From DSNY01 sp040752195 (GTDB lineage Bacteria; Pseudomonadota; Gammaproteobacteria; Burkholderiales; Burkholderiaceae_F): a stretch of DNA of 64,000 nucleotides. The stretch covers positions 1 through 64,000 of the forward strand of contig JBFMFC010000003.1 of NCBI GenBank assembly GCA_040752195.1. The letters are read 5' to 3'. Numbering within the stretch: position 1 is the stretch's first letter; every line of letters starts with the position of its first letter. The position numbers were made by a program, and so were the translations under genes. The notes below the pieces were generated by a model. The model had not been told where the DNA came from. It did no database searches and saw nothing but the letters and a program-made list of their open reading frames with translations. Shown piece by piece: positions 18,803 to 27,683 of this stretch.

Positions 18803-19564
18803 ATGGAAATCCGTAACAACGCGTTCATCGTCACCGGCGGCGCGTCGGGGCTCGGCGGCGCGACTTCGCGCACGCTCGCGGCGCTCGGGGGCAAGGTCGT
18901 CATCGCCGACGTGCAGGCGGACAAAGGCGAGGCGCTGGCGAAGGAACTGGGCAACGCAACCTTCGTCCAGTGCGACGTGACCAGCGAGGCGGACGGCAAA
19001 GCCGCCGTCGCCGCGGCGCTCGCGCTGGGACCGCTGCGGGGACTGGTCAACTGCGCCGGCATCGCCATCGGCGAAAAGACGGTCGGCAAGGATGGGCCGC
19101 ACCGGCTCGACACTTTCGCGCGCGTGATCAACGTCAATCTGATCGGCACCTTCAACATGATCCGTCTTGCAGCCGACGCGATGGCCAGGCAGGATGCCGT
19201 CGCCGACGGCGAGCGCGGTGTGCTGATCAATACCGCGTCGGTGGCTGCGTTCGACGGCCAGATCGGGCAGGCGGCCTATTCGGCGTCGAAAGGCGGCATC
19301 GTCGGCATGACGCTGCCGATCGCGCGCGACCTGTCACGCGCGGGCATCCGCTGCATGACGATCGCGCCCGGTATCTTCGAGACGCCGATGCTGCTCGGCA
19401 TGCCGCCCGAGGTGCAGCAGTCGCTCGGGAAGATGGTGCCGTTCCCGCAGCGTCTCGGCAAACCCGCCGAATACGCCGCCCTCGTCCGCCACATCATCGA
19501 GAACGTGATGTTGAACGGCGAAGTGATCCGCCTCGACGGCGCGATCCGCATGCAGCCGAAGTGA
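18803..19564 (+). CDS. SDR family dehydrogenase, 3-hydroxyacyl-CoA dehydrogenase type
   Basis: A 253-aa short-chain dehydrogenase. The NAD-binding motif TGGASGLGGAT is at residues 11-21, NCAG follows the fourth strand, and the catalytic Ser, Tyr and Lys lie in INTASVAAFDGQ and YSASKGG. The overall sequence resembles the HSD10 / 2-methyl-3-hydroxybutyryl-CoA dehydrogenase group (IGTFNMIRLAA, PFPQRLGKPAEYA), so a role in isoleucine or fatty acid breakdown is likely. No acyl-CoA genes are adjacent. Confidence 0.88.
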   Translation: MEIRNNAFIVTGGASGLGGATSRTLAALGGKVVIADVQADKGEALAKELGNATFVQCDVTSEADGKAAVAAALALGPLRGLVNCAGIAIGEKTVGKDGPHRLDTFARVINVNLIGTFNMIRLAADAMARQDAVADGERGVLINTASVAAFDGQIGQAAYSASKGGIVGMTLPIARDLSRAGIRCMTIAPGIFETPMLLGMPPEVQQSLGKMVPFPQRLGKPAEYAALVRHIIENVMLNGEVIRLDGAIRMQPK

Positions 19565-19676
19565 CCGCGATCTCCGCGCGACCGCCCGTGGGTCGCTCGC
19601 AGCGCTTCGATACGGCATCGCCTCGCCGGTTCGCAGTGAGCGCGCCGCGTCCGGGTCCGAAAGCCTGTGCAACGAC

Positions 19677-21509
19677 ATGAAGCGATCGCGCGCGCTCCGC
19701 TTCGCCGCCTGTGCCGCCGCGCTGGTCGTCGCGGTCGTCGGCTGCGCGACGCGATCGCCGTCCAGCACCGGATCGGCGCCGCGACAGCCCGAAGCGCCAT
19801 CCGGGTTTCGCACAGGACTGGGTACCGCCACCGCCGAACGGCACATGGCCACTGCGGCGAACCCGCTCGCAGCGGCGGCGGGCCGCGAAATCCTTCGAGC
19901 AGGGGGCTCGGCGGTCGATGCCGCGATCGCGATGCAGATGGTGCTGACGCTGGTCGAGCCGCAGAGTTCCGGCCTCGGCGGCGGTGCGTTCCTGCTGCAC
20001 TGGAACGGGCAGCGCGTGCAGTCCTTCGACGGCCGTGAGACCGCGCCGCTGGCGGCCGACGAGAATCTGTTCTTGACGCCGCAAGGCCGAGCGATGGGGT
20101 TCGTCGACGCCGTCGTCGGTGGGCGCTCGGTCGGCACACCGGGGCTGCTGCGCATGCTCGAGCTCGCGCACAGCCAGCACGGCAAGCTGCCGTGGGCCCG
20201 CCTGTTCGAGCCCGCAATCGGCCTTGCCGAAGACGGCTTTCCCGTATCGCCGCGCCTGCATACGCTGCTCGCCGCGGAAAAGCACCTCGCGAAGAACGAC
20301 GCCGCGCGCGCGTATTTCTACAACGCCGACGGCACGCCGAAAGCCGTCGGCACGCTGCTGAAGAACCCCGAACTGGCCGCCACGCTGCGCGCGATCGCGC
20401 ACGGCGGCGCCGATGCGTTGTACCGCGGACCGATCGCCGCCGACATCGTCGCTGCCGTGCGCGGCCACGCGACCAACCCGGGGCGGCTTGCCGAAGCCGA
20501 TCTTGCGGCCTACCGCGCCAAGGAACGCGCGCCGGTGTGCACCGACTACCAGCGCTGGCGAATCTGCGGCATGGGCCCGCCCTCGTCCGGCGGCATCGCG
20601 GTCGCGCAGATGATGGGGATGCTCGGCTTCCGCAACATCGCAGTCGCGCCGCCGATCGAAGTCGACGGCCGACTCGAGCCGCAGGCGGACGCGGTCCATC
20701 TGTTCAGCGAAGCGGGGCGGCTCGCTTTTGCCGACCGCAACCGGTACGTAGCCGACAGCGACTTCGTGCCCGTCGACGTGGCCGCGCTGACGAGCCCCGC
20801 GTACCTCGCCGGGCGCGCGAAGCTGATCGGCGATCGCAGCATGGGGCGTGCTTCGCCCGGCGCGCCGGCCGGCGCGAAGGTCGCATGGGCGGACGACGTG
20901 TCGCCGGACCGCATCGCGACGTCGCACATCTCCGTGGTCGACGGCTTCGGCAACGCCGTGTCGATGACGACGTCGATCGAGGACGCGTTCGGCGCGCGCC
21001 TGATGGTGCGCGGCTTCCTGCTGAACAATCAGCTCACCGACTTCTCGTTCCTGCCGCGCGAGTCCGACGGCGACGGCGCGATGAAACCCGACGGCACGCT
21101 CGTCGCCAATCGCGTGCAGCCGGGCAAGCGGCCACGTTCTTCGATGGCACCGACGCTGGTGTTCGACCGCCGGACGAATCAGCTCGTCGCCACGCTGGGT
21201 TCGCCGGGCGGCTCGCTGATCATCAACTACGTCGCCAAGACGCTCGTCGGGCTGCTCGACTGGCAGCTCGACGTGCAGCAGGCGATCGCGCTGCCGAACT
21301 TCGGCAGCCGCAACGGGCCCACCGAGGTCGAGGAGGGGCGGGTCAGCGCACGCCTGATCGAAGGGCTGAAGGCGCGTGGCCACGACGTGCGCGCGATCCC
21401 GATGACGAGCGGGGTGCAGGCCATCGTGCGCGCGCGGCTTCCCGACGAACGCAGCGGCTGGAGCGGCGGCGCCGATCCCCGGCGCGAAGGTGTCGCGCTC
21501 GGCGATTGA
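19677..21509 (+). CDS. ggt: gamma-glutamyltransferase
   Basis: A 610-aa exported enzyme that cleaves or transfers the gamma-glutamyl group of glutathione. The N terminus is hydrophobic and ends in VVAVVGC, a possible lipobox with Cys22. The precursor is cut autocatalytically before the Thr of TSHISVVD (Thr415), which becomes the nucleophile; GFGNAVSMTTSIED and GSPGG complete the active site. The start ATG sits in the same region as family members of this length. It is followed 37 bases later by the peroxiredoxin gene, which suggests joint thiol metabolism but not proven cotranscription. Confidence 0.93.
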   Translation: MKRSRALRFAACAAALVVAVVGCATRSPSSTGSAPRQPEAPSGFRTGLGTATAERHMATAANPLAAAAGREILRAGGSAVDAAIAMQMVLTLVEPQSSGLGGGAFLLHWNGQRVQSFDGRETAPLAADENLFLTPQGRAMGFVDAVVGGRSVGTPGLLRMLELAHSQHGKLPWARLFEPAIGLAEDGFPVSPRLHTLLAAEKHLAKNDAARAYFYNADGTPKAVGTLLKNPELAATLRAIAHGGADALYRGPIAADIVAAVRGHATNPGRLAEADLAAYRAKERAPVCTDYQRWRICGMGPPSSGGIAVAQMMGMLGFRNIAVAPPIEVDGRLEPQADAVHLFSEAGRLAFADRNRYVADSDFVPVDVAALTSPAYLAGRAKLIGDRSMGRASPGAPAGAKVAWADDVSPDRIATSHISVVDGFGNAVSMTTSIEDAFGARLMVRGFLLNNQLTDFSFLPRESDGDGAMKPDGTLVANRVQPGKRPRSSMAPTLVFDRRTNQLVATLGSPGGSLIINYVAKTLVGLLDWQLDVQQAIALPNFGSRNGPTEVEEGRVSARLIEGLKARGHDVRAIPMTSGVQAIVRARLPDERSGWSGGADPRREGVALGD

Positions 21510-21546
21510 TAGACTTGCCGCTCATCGGCGAAGGAGGCAATAAGCC

Positions 21547-22050
21547 ATGACGATCAAGGTCGGAGACCGGTTGCCCGACGGGCAACTGCAGGAATACATC
21601 GAAGTCGAGACGGCCGGCTGCTCGGTCGGTCCGAATACCTTCAACGTGGCCGATCTGGTCAAGGGCAAGAAGATCGTGATCTTCGGTTTGCCCGGCGCCT
21701 ACACGCCGACTTGCTCGGCCAAGCACGTGCCCGGCTACCTGCGGCACTACGACGCGCTGAAGAGCAAGGGCGTGGACGAGATCTGGTGCATGGCGGTCAA
21801 CGACGCGTTCGTGATGGGCGCATGGGGCCGCGACCAGAAGGTCGGCGGCAAGATCCGCATGATGGCCGACGGCTCGGCCGCTTACACGAAAAAGCTCGGA
21901 CTCGAGCTGGACCTCACGGCCCGCGGCATGGGTGTGCGCTGCCAGCGCTTTTCGATGCTGGTCGAGGACGGCGTCGTCAAGTCGCTGAACATCGAAGCGC
22001 CGGGCAAGTTCGAGGTCAGCGACGCGGAAACGATGCTCAAACAGCTTTGA
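21547..22050 (+). CDS. peroxiredoxin, Prx5/hybrid-Prx type
   Basis: A 167-aa thiol peroxidase that reduces hydroperoxides. The peroxidatic Cys56 is in PGAYTPTCSAKHVPGY, the Prx5-class signature. DEIWCMAVNDAFVMGAWG and GLELDLTARGMGVRCQRFSM are also typical. It lacks a C-terminal glutaredoxin domain, so an external thiol such as glutathione or glutaredoxin would recycle it. GAAGGAGG lies before the ATG. Confidence 0.94.
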   Translation: MTIKVGDRLPDGQLQEYIEVETAGCSVGPNTFNVADLVKGKKIVIFGLPGAYTPTCSAKHVPGYLRHYDALKSKGVDEIWCMAVNDAFVMGAWGRDQKVGGKIRMMADGSAAYTKKLGLELDLTARGMGVRCQRFSMLVEDGVVKSLNIEAPGKFEVSDAETMLKQL

Positions 22051-22070
22051 GCGCGCCGGCGGGCGCGCTC
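22049..22070. terminator. hairpin between convergent prx and SirB1-like genes
   Basis: GAGCGCGCC, loop GGCG and GGCGCGCTC form a perfect nine-base-pair stem that overlaps the peroxiredoxin stop. No T run follows on either strand, so it would be an unconventional terminator or an mRNA 3' end stabiliser. Confidence 0.45.
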
Positions 22071-22077
22071 GACCGCG

Positions 22078-22911
22078 TCAGTTGAGGCGCTTCGCCGCCT
22101 CCCTCAGCGCCGCCAGCCGCGAGCGCAGTTGCCGCGCATCGCACGGTTCCGGGCGCGCGGCGAGGTAGGCGCTCAAGTCCTCCGCAGCGGCTCGAGGGCA
22201 CTGCAGACGCTCGAACACGAACGCACGGTCGCGGCGCTCTTCCGGAACATCCGGCAGCAGCGCGACGAGTCGATGCTGGATCTCCAGCAGCGCCGACCAG
22301 TCCTCGTCGTCTGCGTGGATCGCCTTGAGGTTGCGCAGCAGGCGAGCGAGCACCTCGCGCTCGCTCGCGGCGCGCAGGTACGGCGCGAGCGGCGGCTCGG
22401 TGCTGACGCGCAGCACGGCTTTGAGCCGGGCGCGAAGCGCCTCGGCCGAAAGCGTCTGCCCGCGGCCGAAGACATCGATGAACAGCGCCCCCTCGCTCAT
22501 CGCCAGCTTTACCAGAAAGTGGCCCGGGAAACCGACTCCGGCGAGCTTCAGTCCGATCGCCCGCCCGATCTCGATGTACAGCAGCGACAGGGTGATCGGA
22601 ATGCCCGCGCGGCGCTCGACCACACGATGCAGGTAGCTGTTGTCGACGCAGTAGTAGTCGTCCTCGTCCGGACCGAAACCCAGCTCGTCGAAGTAGAAGT
22701 GGTTCAGCATGCGCAACCGGCTGACGGTCGAAGCGTCGGATGCGATACGCGCACGCAACCGCTCGCCCCACCCCCGAACCGTCTGCACGACCTGCGCGGG
22801 ATCGAAGTCCTGACGGGCGTACAGCGCGACGCTGGCGGCGGCTTCGAGCAGCGCCAGCGGCGCCTCGCAGCGCGCGGCGACGAGCCGCTCGAAGGACTCA
22901 AGCGCGTTCAC
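22078..22911 (-). CDS. SirB1-family transglutaminase-like / TPR protein
   Basis: A 277-aa protein with the SirB1 core: a transglutaminase-like domain (MLNHFYFDELGFGPDEDDYY, RRAGIPITLSLLYIEIGRAIGL, GVGFPGHFLVK) followed by a C-terminal TPR-like helical region. The molecular role of SirB1 proteins is unproven. The GTG start (VNALESFERLV) overlaps the murJ stop as GTGA, so the gene is coupled to murJ. An upstream ATG inside murJ was rejected. Confidence 0.88.
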   Translation of the reverse strand: MNALESFERLVAARCEAPLALLEAAASVALYARQDFDPAQVVQTVRGWGERLRARIASDASTVSRLRMLNHFYFDELGFGPDEDDYYCVDNSYLHRVVERRAGIPITLSLLYIEIGRAIGLKLAGVGFPGHFLVKLAMSEGALFIDVFGRGQTLSAEALRARLKAVLRVSTEPPLAPYLRAASEREVLARLLRNLKAIHADDEDWSALLEIQHRLVALLPDVPEERRDRAFVFERLQCPRAAAEDLSAYLAARPEPCDARQLRSRLAALREAAKRLN

Positions 22912-24455
22912 TTGAACCGAAGCTGGAAGTCGCGCGGGCGGAAACCCATCAGCCACAGCGCGCCGAAGTACACGACCACCGCGCCCGCGATCACCGCGGC
23001 GAGCAGACCCGCGCGCACGGGCCACTGCGCGTGCAAAGCGATCCAGTCGATGCGCCGATCCACGGCCCAAAGTAGCACTGCGAGCAGCGCCAGCGCAACG
23101 GCGAGCCTGGCGGCGAAGGCACCCCAGCCGGGACGCGGGCGGTAGATTCCTCGGCGCTTGAGCCCGACCAGCAGCATCGTCGCATTGGCCAGCGCCCCCA
23201 GGCTGATCGCAAGCGCCAGCCCGGCGTGCGCGAGCCAGGGCACCAGCACCACGTTGGCGAGCTGGGTGGCGACCAGCACGACCAGCGCGATCTTCACCGG
23301 CGTCTTGATGTCCTGCTGCGCGTAGAAGCCCGGCGCGAGGATCTTCACGGCGATCAGCCCGAACAGGCCGACCGCGTAGCCGACGAGCGCGGCCGCGGTC
23401 TGCGCGACGTCCTGCGCACCGAAACGCCCGCCCTGGAACAGCACGGCGGTCACGCCTTCGGCCAGCAGCCCGAGCCCCAGCGAGGCGGGCAGCGCGACCA
23501 GGCAGGTGAGCCGTAGCCCCCAGTCGAGCAGAGCGCTGTAGTCATCGGCGCGCCGCTCGGCGTTGGCGCGCGCCAGGTTGGGCAGCAGCACCGTGCCGAG
23601 CGCAACCCCCAGCAGCGCGGTCGGAAACTCCATGAGCCGGTCGGCATACGCGAGCCACGAGACGCTGCCGGTTGCCAGATGCGACGCGATGTTCGTGTTG
23701 ATGATCAGGCTCACCTGCGCGACCGATACCGCGAAGATCGCCGGCAGCATCAGTCGCAGGATGCGGCGCACCGCGTCGTCGCGCAGCGCCGCGCGCAGCC
23801 CGGTCAGTCGCGGCAGCTTGCCGATGCGCGCGAGCGCCGGAAGCTGCACCGCGAGCTGCAGCGCGCCGCCGACGACCACCGCCGCGGCGAGCGCGAAGAT
23901 CGGCGGATCGAAGCGCTGCGCGAGCAGCCCGGCGAACACGATGAAGCTGAGGTTGAGCAACACCGGCGTCAGCGCCGGGACCGCGTAGCGGTTGAACGTG
24001 TTCAGCACGCCGGCGGAAAACGCCACCAGCGACATGAACAGGATGTACGGGAACATCCAGCGCGTCATCGCGGTGGCCAGATCGAACGCTGCGGGGTTCT
24101 TCGAGAATCCGCTGGCGATCAGCCACACGAGCGCCGGCGCGCCGATCGCGCCGGCGATCGATACCGCAAGCAGCGTCCAGAACAGCGCCGAAGCCACGTG
24201 TGTGAGCAGGCCGTGCGTGCGCGTGTCGCCGTGCCGGCTGCGTACCTCGGCGAGGACCGGCACGAAGGCCTGCGAGAACGCGCCCTCGGCGAACATCCGA
24301 CGCAGCAGGTTCGGCAGCCGGAACGCCACGTTGAACGCGTCCATCTCGGCGCCCGCGCCGAAAGCGCGCGCGACGATCAGCTCGCGTACGAGCCCCGTGA
24401 CACGCGACAGCAGCGTCATGCTGCTCACCGTCGCCGCTGCGCGTAGGAGATTCAC
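22908..24455 (-). CDS. murJ: lipid II flippase MurJ
   Basis: A 515-aa, 14-helix inner-membrane protein of the MOP superfamily that moves lipid II across the membrane for peptidoglycan synthesis. The GTG start (VNLLRAAATVSSMTLLSRVTGLVRE) was chosen because this is exactly the family N terminus; the frame stays open 46 codons further up. FAEGAFSQAFVPVLAE and the Arg-rich cavity residues are present. It is divergent from rpsT, the common arrangement in betaproteobacteria. No clear Shine-Dalgarno sequence precedes the GTG. Confidence 0.95.
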   Translation of the reverse strand: MNLLRAAATVSSMTLLSRVTGLVRELIVARAFGAGAEMDAFNVAFRLPNLLRRMFAEGAFSQAFVPVLAEVRSRHGDTRTHGLLTHVASALFWTLLAVSIAGAIGAPALVWLIASGFSKNPAAFDLATAMTRWMFPYILFMSLVAFSAGVLNTFNRYAVPALTPVLLNLSFIVFAGLLAQRFDPPIFALAAAVVVGGALQLAVQLPALARIGKLPRLTGLRAALRDDAVRRILRLMLPAIFAVSVAQVSLIINTNIASHLATGSVSWLAYADRLMEFPTALLGVALGTVLLPNLARANAERRADDYSALLDWGLRLTCLVALPASLGLGLLAEGVTAVLFQGGRFGAQDVAQTAAALVGYAVGLFGLIAVKILAPGFYAQQDIKTPVKIALVVLVATQLANVVLVPWLAHAGLALAISLGALANATMLLVGLKRRGIYRPRPGWGAFAARLAVALALLAVLLWAVDRRIDWIALHAQWPVRAGLLAAVIAGAVVVYFGALWLMGFRPRDFQLRFK

Positions 24456-24500
24456 CGGACGGAAAGGGCTTCGTAGATGGGGAAAGACGTGGCCGCGCGT

Positions 24501-24529
24501 TTGTTCGCGCAGGCGCGTTTTGCTATAGT
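24501..24529 (+). promoter_or_regulatory. rpsT promoter
   Basis: TTGTTC (24501-24506), a 17-base spacer and TATAGT (24524-24529), 57 bases before the rpsT start. A GC-rich discriminator (TCGCCGCC) follows the -10, as expected for growth-rate-controlled ribosomal genes. Confidence 0.72.
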
Positions 24530-24586
24530 TCGCCGCCATTCGGCGCCCTATTGTCTCATCGACGGCACCGCCACAGGATCCGAACC

Positions 24587-24850
24587 ATGGCAAACACCAA
24601 ACAAGCCCGCAAGCGCGCCCGCCAGGCCAACGCGCGCAATGCGCTCGCGTCCTCGCAACGCTCGAAAGTGCGTACCGCGATCAAGTCGGTGCGCAAGGCG
24701 GTCGCCGCAGGCGACAAGAAGGCCGCTGCCGAGATCTTCCGCAAAGCCACCAGCGTGATCGATTCGATCGCCGACAAGAAGGTCATCCACAAGAACACCG
24801 CCGCGCGCAACAAGAGCCGGCTCGCCGCCGCGATCAAGGCGATGGCCTAG
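24587..24850 (+). CDS. rpsT: 30S ribosomal protein S20
   Basis: An 87-aa, very basic helical protein that binds 16S rRNA early in 30S assembly. MANTKQARKRARQ at the start and NKSRLAAAIKAMA at the end are typical. The ATG was chosen 12 codons inside the open frame because the family starts there. It has its own promoter and a strong terminator, so it is monocistronic. Confidence 0.98.
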   Translation: MANTKQARKRARQANARNALASSQRSKVRTAIKSVRKAVAAGDKKAAAEIFRKATSVIDSIADKKVIHKNTAARNKSRLAAAIKAMA

Positions 24851-24875
24851 TCCGCGTCCGGACGATGTCACCTGC

Positions 24876-24907
24876 ACACGGGCCCGCGCGAGCGGGCCCG
24901 TGTTTTT
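24876..24907 (+). terminator. rpsT intrinsic terminator
   Basis: ACACGGGCCCGC, loop GCGA and GCGGGCCCGTGT, then TTTT: a perfect 12-base-pair stem 25 bases after the rpsT stop. It abuts the stop of the convergent DUF3579 gene. Confidence 0.92.
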
Positions 24908-25237
24908 CTACCTCTGCTCCCGTTCCGGCAGCGAACAGCCTTCGTACACGGGCAGGTCGTTGTCGCGGGCGAAATTGATCACGAAGTTGAACGCCATCGC
25001 GTCGATGTCCTTGAGCCGCTCATCGATGACGACGCACTTCACACCGCCGATCGTCACGGGCCGTGCGTACGGCGAGTAGCCGATCAGGGCGTCGCGCCCG
25101 GCGCCGACGCCACCGGGCCGATAGCACGACATCACGCCGCACAGACGCTCGGCCCAGTCGCTCGGGCGGAACGCTTTGCCGTGAGCGGTGATGCCGTGGA
25201 TGAAGAACTCCCTGGGTTTGGCCTTCTGATCGGCCAC
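24908..25237 (-). CDS. DUF3579 domain-containing protein
   Basis: A 109-aa protein of a family that I know mainly from betaproteobacteria: REFFIHGITAHGKAFRPSDWAERLCGVMS and ARPVTIGGVKCVVIDERLKDIDAMAFNFVINFA. The GTG start follows GCGGAG at a good distance; the open frame extends 28 codons further up without similarity. Its place beside rpsT and before the arginine genes is also conserved. Function is unknown. Confidence 0.88.
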   Translation of the reverse strand: MADQKAKPREFFIHGITAHGKAFRPSDWAERLCGVMSCYRPGGVGAGRDALIGYSPYARPVTIGGVKCVVIDERLKDIDAMAFNFVINFARDNDLPVYEGCSLPEREQR

Positions 25238-25328
25238 AGCGAGTGACTCCGCAATGGCTCGCGCGGGGGCTCGGAGGCGGTGCGGCTTCCGGCGCCGGGG
25301 TCGGCGCGCCGGTGCGAGCAAAGGCGTA

Positions 25329-25340
25329 TCTTATATAAGA
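25329..25340. promoter_or_regulatory. perfect palindrome TCTTATATAAGA, possible operator
   Basis: TCTTATATAAGA is a 12-bp perfect palindrome in an otherwise very GC-rich region. It lies 92 bases upstream of the DUF3579 start and about 235 upstream of the decarboxylase start. Its symmetry and base composition suggest a binding site for a dimeric regulator; which one cannot be told. Confidence 0.45.
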
Positions 25341-25490
25341 CTTGGCGATCGGCCGGGCGCTGACGCCTTCGCCGACTGACGCACGTCAAGCGAGGAGACA
25401 CCGACGGCAGCCGGGGTTGCGACGCCCGCCCGGAGCGGATCGCCGCGTCGTACCGGTCAACCGCGGCGGCATTCGGTCCGTTGCCTGCGC

Positions 25491-25519
25491 TTGCGTTCAC
25501 CTCGCAATTCACGCATAAA
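25491..25519 (+). promoter_or_regulatory. possible promoter of the decarboxylase gene
   Basis: TTGCGT (25491-25496), 17 bases, CATAAA (25514-25519). The -35 is weak (first three bases match) and the -10 matches at four positions. Transcription would start about 50 bases before the ATG. Confidence 0.35.
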
Positions 25520-25574
25520 TCCCGTCGCGCGCAATTCCGATCACGATAAAAACGCTGCCCGAGCCCACGACCGC

Positions 25575-27608
25575 ATGTCCAAACCCACATCGAAGGTGCT
25601 CGTCATCAACGACGAGCCGTTGATCCTGAAGGATCTGCTCAAAGGACTGAACGCGGCGGCGCGGACACTCGACAATCCCTTCGGCCTCACGTTCATCGGC
25701 GCGCTGACCGCGCGCGAAGGCCTGCAGTTGATCGAGAAGGACGGCGACATCCAGACCGTCATCGTCGACGACAAGCTGTACGCGGTGCAGGAGGGTCCGC
25801 GCAAGATGCCGCCTGCGCGCAACGGCGGCAAGGAGCCGCCGCGCAGCCTGCAGGTCAGCGCGCTGAAGCTCGTGCAGAAGATCACCGCATTGCGCCCCGA
25901 GCTCGATATCTACATCCTGATCGAGAAAGAGAAGGAGGATCAGGTCGTCGACGTGCTGTTCGCCGAGGCGGTCGACGGCTACTTTTACCGCGAGGAGCGC
26001 GACTATCGCGGCATGTATCGCATCCTCAACGCGCAGATCGCCGAGCGCGCGCGCACGCCCTTCTACGACGCGCTGCGCGCGTACGTGCTGTCGGCCAAGG
26101 ACGCGTGGCACACGCCGGGGCACTCGTCGGGCGACTCGCTGCGCGGCAGTCCGTGGGTCAACGAGTTCTACGAGTTCATGGGCGAACACGTGTTCGACGC
26201 CGATCTGTCGGTGTCGGTCAAGGCGCTCGACTCGCTGATGGAGCCGACCGGCGTGATCGCCGAAGCGCAGCAGATGGCGGCCAAGGCGTTCGGCGCGAGA
26301 AAAACCTTCTTCGCGACCAACGGCACGTCGACGGCGAACAAGGTGATCCTGCAGACGCTGATCGCGCCCGGCGAGAAACTCCTGCTGGATCGCAACTGTC
26401 ACAAGAGCGTCCATCACGGCGTCGTGCTGTCCGGCGCGCGGCCGGTGTATCTCGACTCCAGCGTCAACCGCAAGTACGGCGTCTTCGGGCCCGTGCCGAA
26501 GAAGACGCTGCTGCGTGCGATCGAAGAGCATCCCGACGCGCAGCTGCTGGTGCTGACCTCGTGCACCTACGACGGCTTGCGATACGACCTGAAACCGATC
26601 ATCGACGCGGCGCACGCGCGCAACATCAAGGTGCTGATCGACGAGGCGTGGTTCTCGCACGCGCGCTTCCACCCCGACCTGCGACCGACCGCGCTCGAAG
26701 CGGGCGCCGACTATGCGACGCAGTCGGCGCACAAGACGCTGTCGGCGTTCTCGCAGGCCGCTTTCATCCATGTCAACGACCCGACCTTCAAGGAGCACCT
26801 GTTCCGCGAGAACTTCAACATGCACACGTCGACGAGCCCGATGTACAGCATGATCGCGAGCCTCGACGTGAGCCGCAAGCAGATGATGATGGAGGGGTAC
26901 AAGCTGCTCGAGCGCACGCTGATGCTTGCGGGCGAGCTGCGCCAGCACATCAACTCGACCGGCGCGTTCCGCGTGCTCGAGCTGGACGATCTGCTGCCCG
27001 ACGAAGTCAAGAACGACGACATCCGCCTCGACCCGACCAAGATCACGGTCGACATCTCCTCGTGCGGCATGACGGTCGACGAGCTGCAGGCCGAGCTGTA
27101 CACGCGCTTCAACATCACGATCGAGAAATCGACCTTCAACACGATCACGCTGCTGCTGACGGTCGGCACCACGCGCTCGAAGTGCTCGCGGCTGTATGAC
27201 GCGCTGATGCGGATCGCACGCGAAAAGCGCGCGCCGCGGCGGCTGTACCGCACGCCCGATCTGCCGCCCTTCACCGAGCTCGTGTACCTGCCGCGCGACG
27301 CGTACTACTGCGGCGGCGAGCTGGTGCCGCTGCTCGACGAGAACGACCAGGCCAACGCCTCGCTCGCCGGTCGCATCTGCGCCGACCAGATCGTGCCGTA
27401 CCCGCCCGGCATCCCGGTGCTCGTCCCGGGCCAGTTGATCACCGAAAACATCGTCGAGTACCTGATCCGCTACCTGCGCGTGCAGAACAAGGTCGAGCTG
27501 CACGGCGTCGCCTATCAGGGCTACTTCCCCAGCATCCGCGTGCTCAGCGCCGCCGAGGAGCGGCGCCTGTTGTCGCTGCGCGAGTTGCCGCGCCAGAAGG
27601 CGGCGTAG
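25575..27608 (+). CDS. Orn/Lys/Arg decarboxylase family protein
   Basis: A 677-aa PLP enzyme of the fold-type I basic amino acid decarboxylases. Residues 1-125 form the N-terminal receiver-like wing domain (VLVINDEPLILKDLL). The core has HTPGHSSGDSL, TFFATNGTSTANKV, IDEAWFSHARF and the PLP-binding Lys387 in SAHKTLSAFSQ. A C-terminal domain containing PYPPGIPVLVPGQ completes it. Lysine, ornithine or arginine could be the substrate. The argD and argF genes downstream make arginine or ornithine plausible, but that is inference. Confidence 0.92.
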   Translation: MSKPTSKVLVINDEPLILKDLLKGLNAAARTLDNPFGLTFIGALTAREGLQLIEKDGDIQTVIVDDKLYAVQEGPRKMPPARNGGKEPPRSLQVSALKLVQKITALRPELDIYILIEKEKEDQVVDVLFAEAVDGYFYREERDYRGMYRILNAQIAERARTPFYDALRAYVLSAKDAWHTPGHSSGDSLRGSPWVNEFYEFMGEHVFDADLSVSVKALDSLMEPTGVIAEAQQMAAKAFGARKTFFATNGTSTANKVILQTLIAPGEKLLLDRNCHKSVHHGVVLSGARPVYLDSSVNRKYGVFGPVPKKTLLRAIEEHPDAQLLVLTSCTYDGLRYDLKPIIDAAHARNIKVLIDEAWFSHARFHPDLRPTALEAGADYATQSAHKTLSAFSQAAFIHVNDPTFKEHLFRENFNMHTSTSPMYSMIASLDVSRKQMMMEGYKLLERTLMLAGELRQHINSTGAFRVLELDDLLPDEVKNDDIRLDPTKITVDISSCGMTVDELQAELYTRFNITIEKSTFNTITLLLTVGTTRSKCSRLYDALMRIAREKRAPRRLYRTPDLPPFTELVYLPRDAYYCGGELVPLLDENDQANASLAGRICADQIVPYPPGIPVLVPGQLITENIVEYLIRYLRVQNKVELHGVAYQGYFPSIRVLSAAEERRLLSLRELPRQKAA

Positions 27609-27671
27609 CCCGCCGCGACGCCGCCTGCACGGACGAGGACATCGACCGGCGCCGGCCGCGGCGCGCCTTTC

Positions 27672-27677
27672 TATAAT
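27672..27677 (+). promoter_or_regulatory. -10 box (TATAAT) upstream of argD
   Basis: A perfect TATAAT 55 bases before the argD start, followed by the GC-rich CCGCTC. No convincing -35 hexamer lies 16-18 bases upstream. Confidence 0.5.
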
Positions 27678-27683
27678 CCGCTC

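Larger units (their letters stand above)
25238..25574. other. 337-bp divergent intergenic region before the decarboxylase gene
   Basis: No gene was recognised. The region holds a 12-bp perfect AT-only-core palindrome at 25329-25340, a candidate promoter at 25491-25519, and otherwise GC-rich sequence without clear repeats. Confidence 0.6.
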
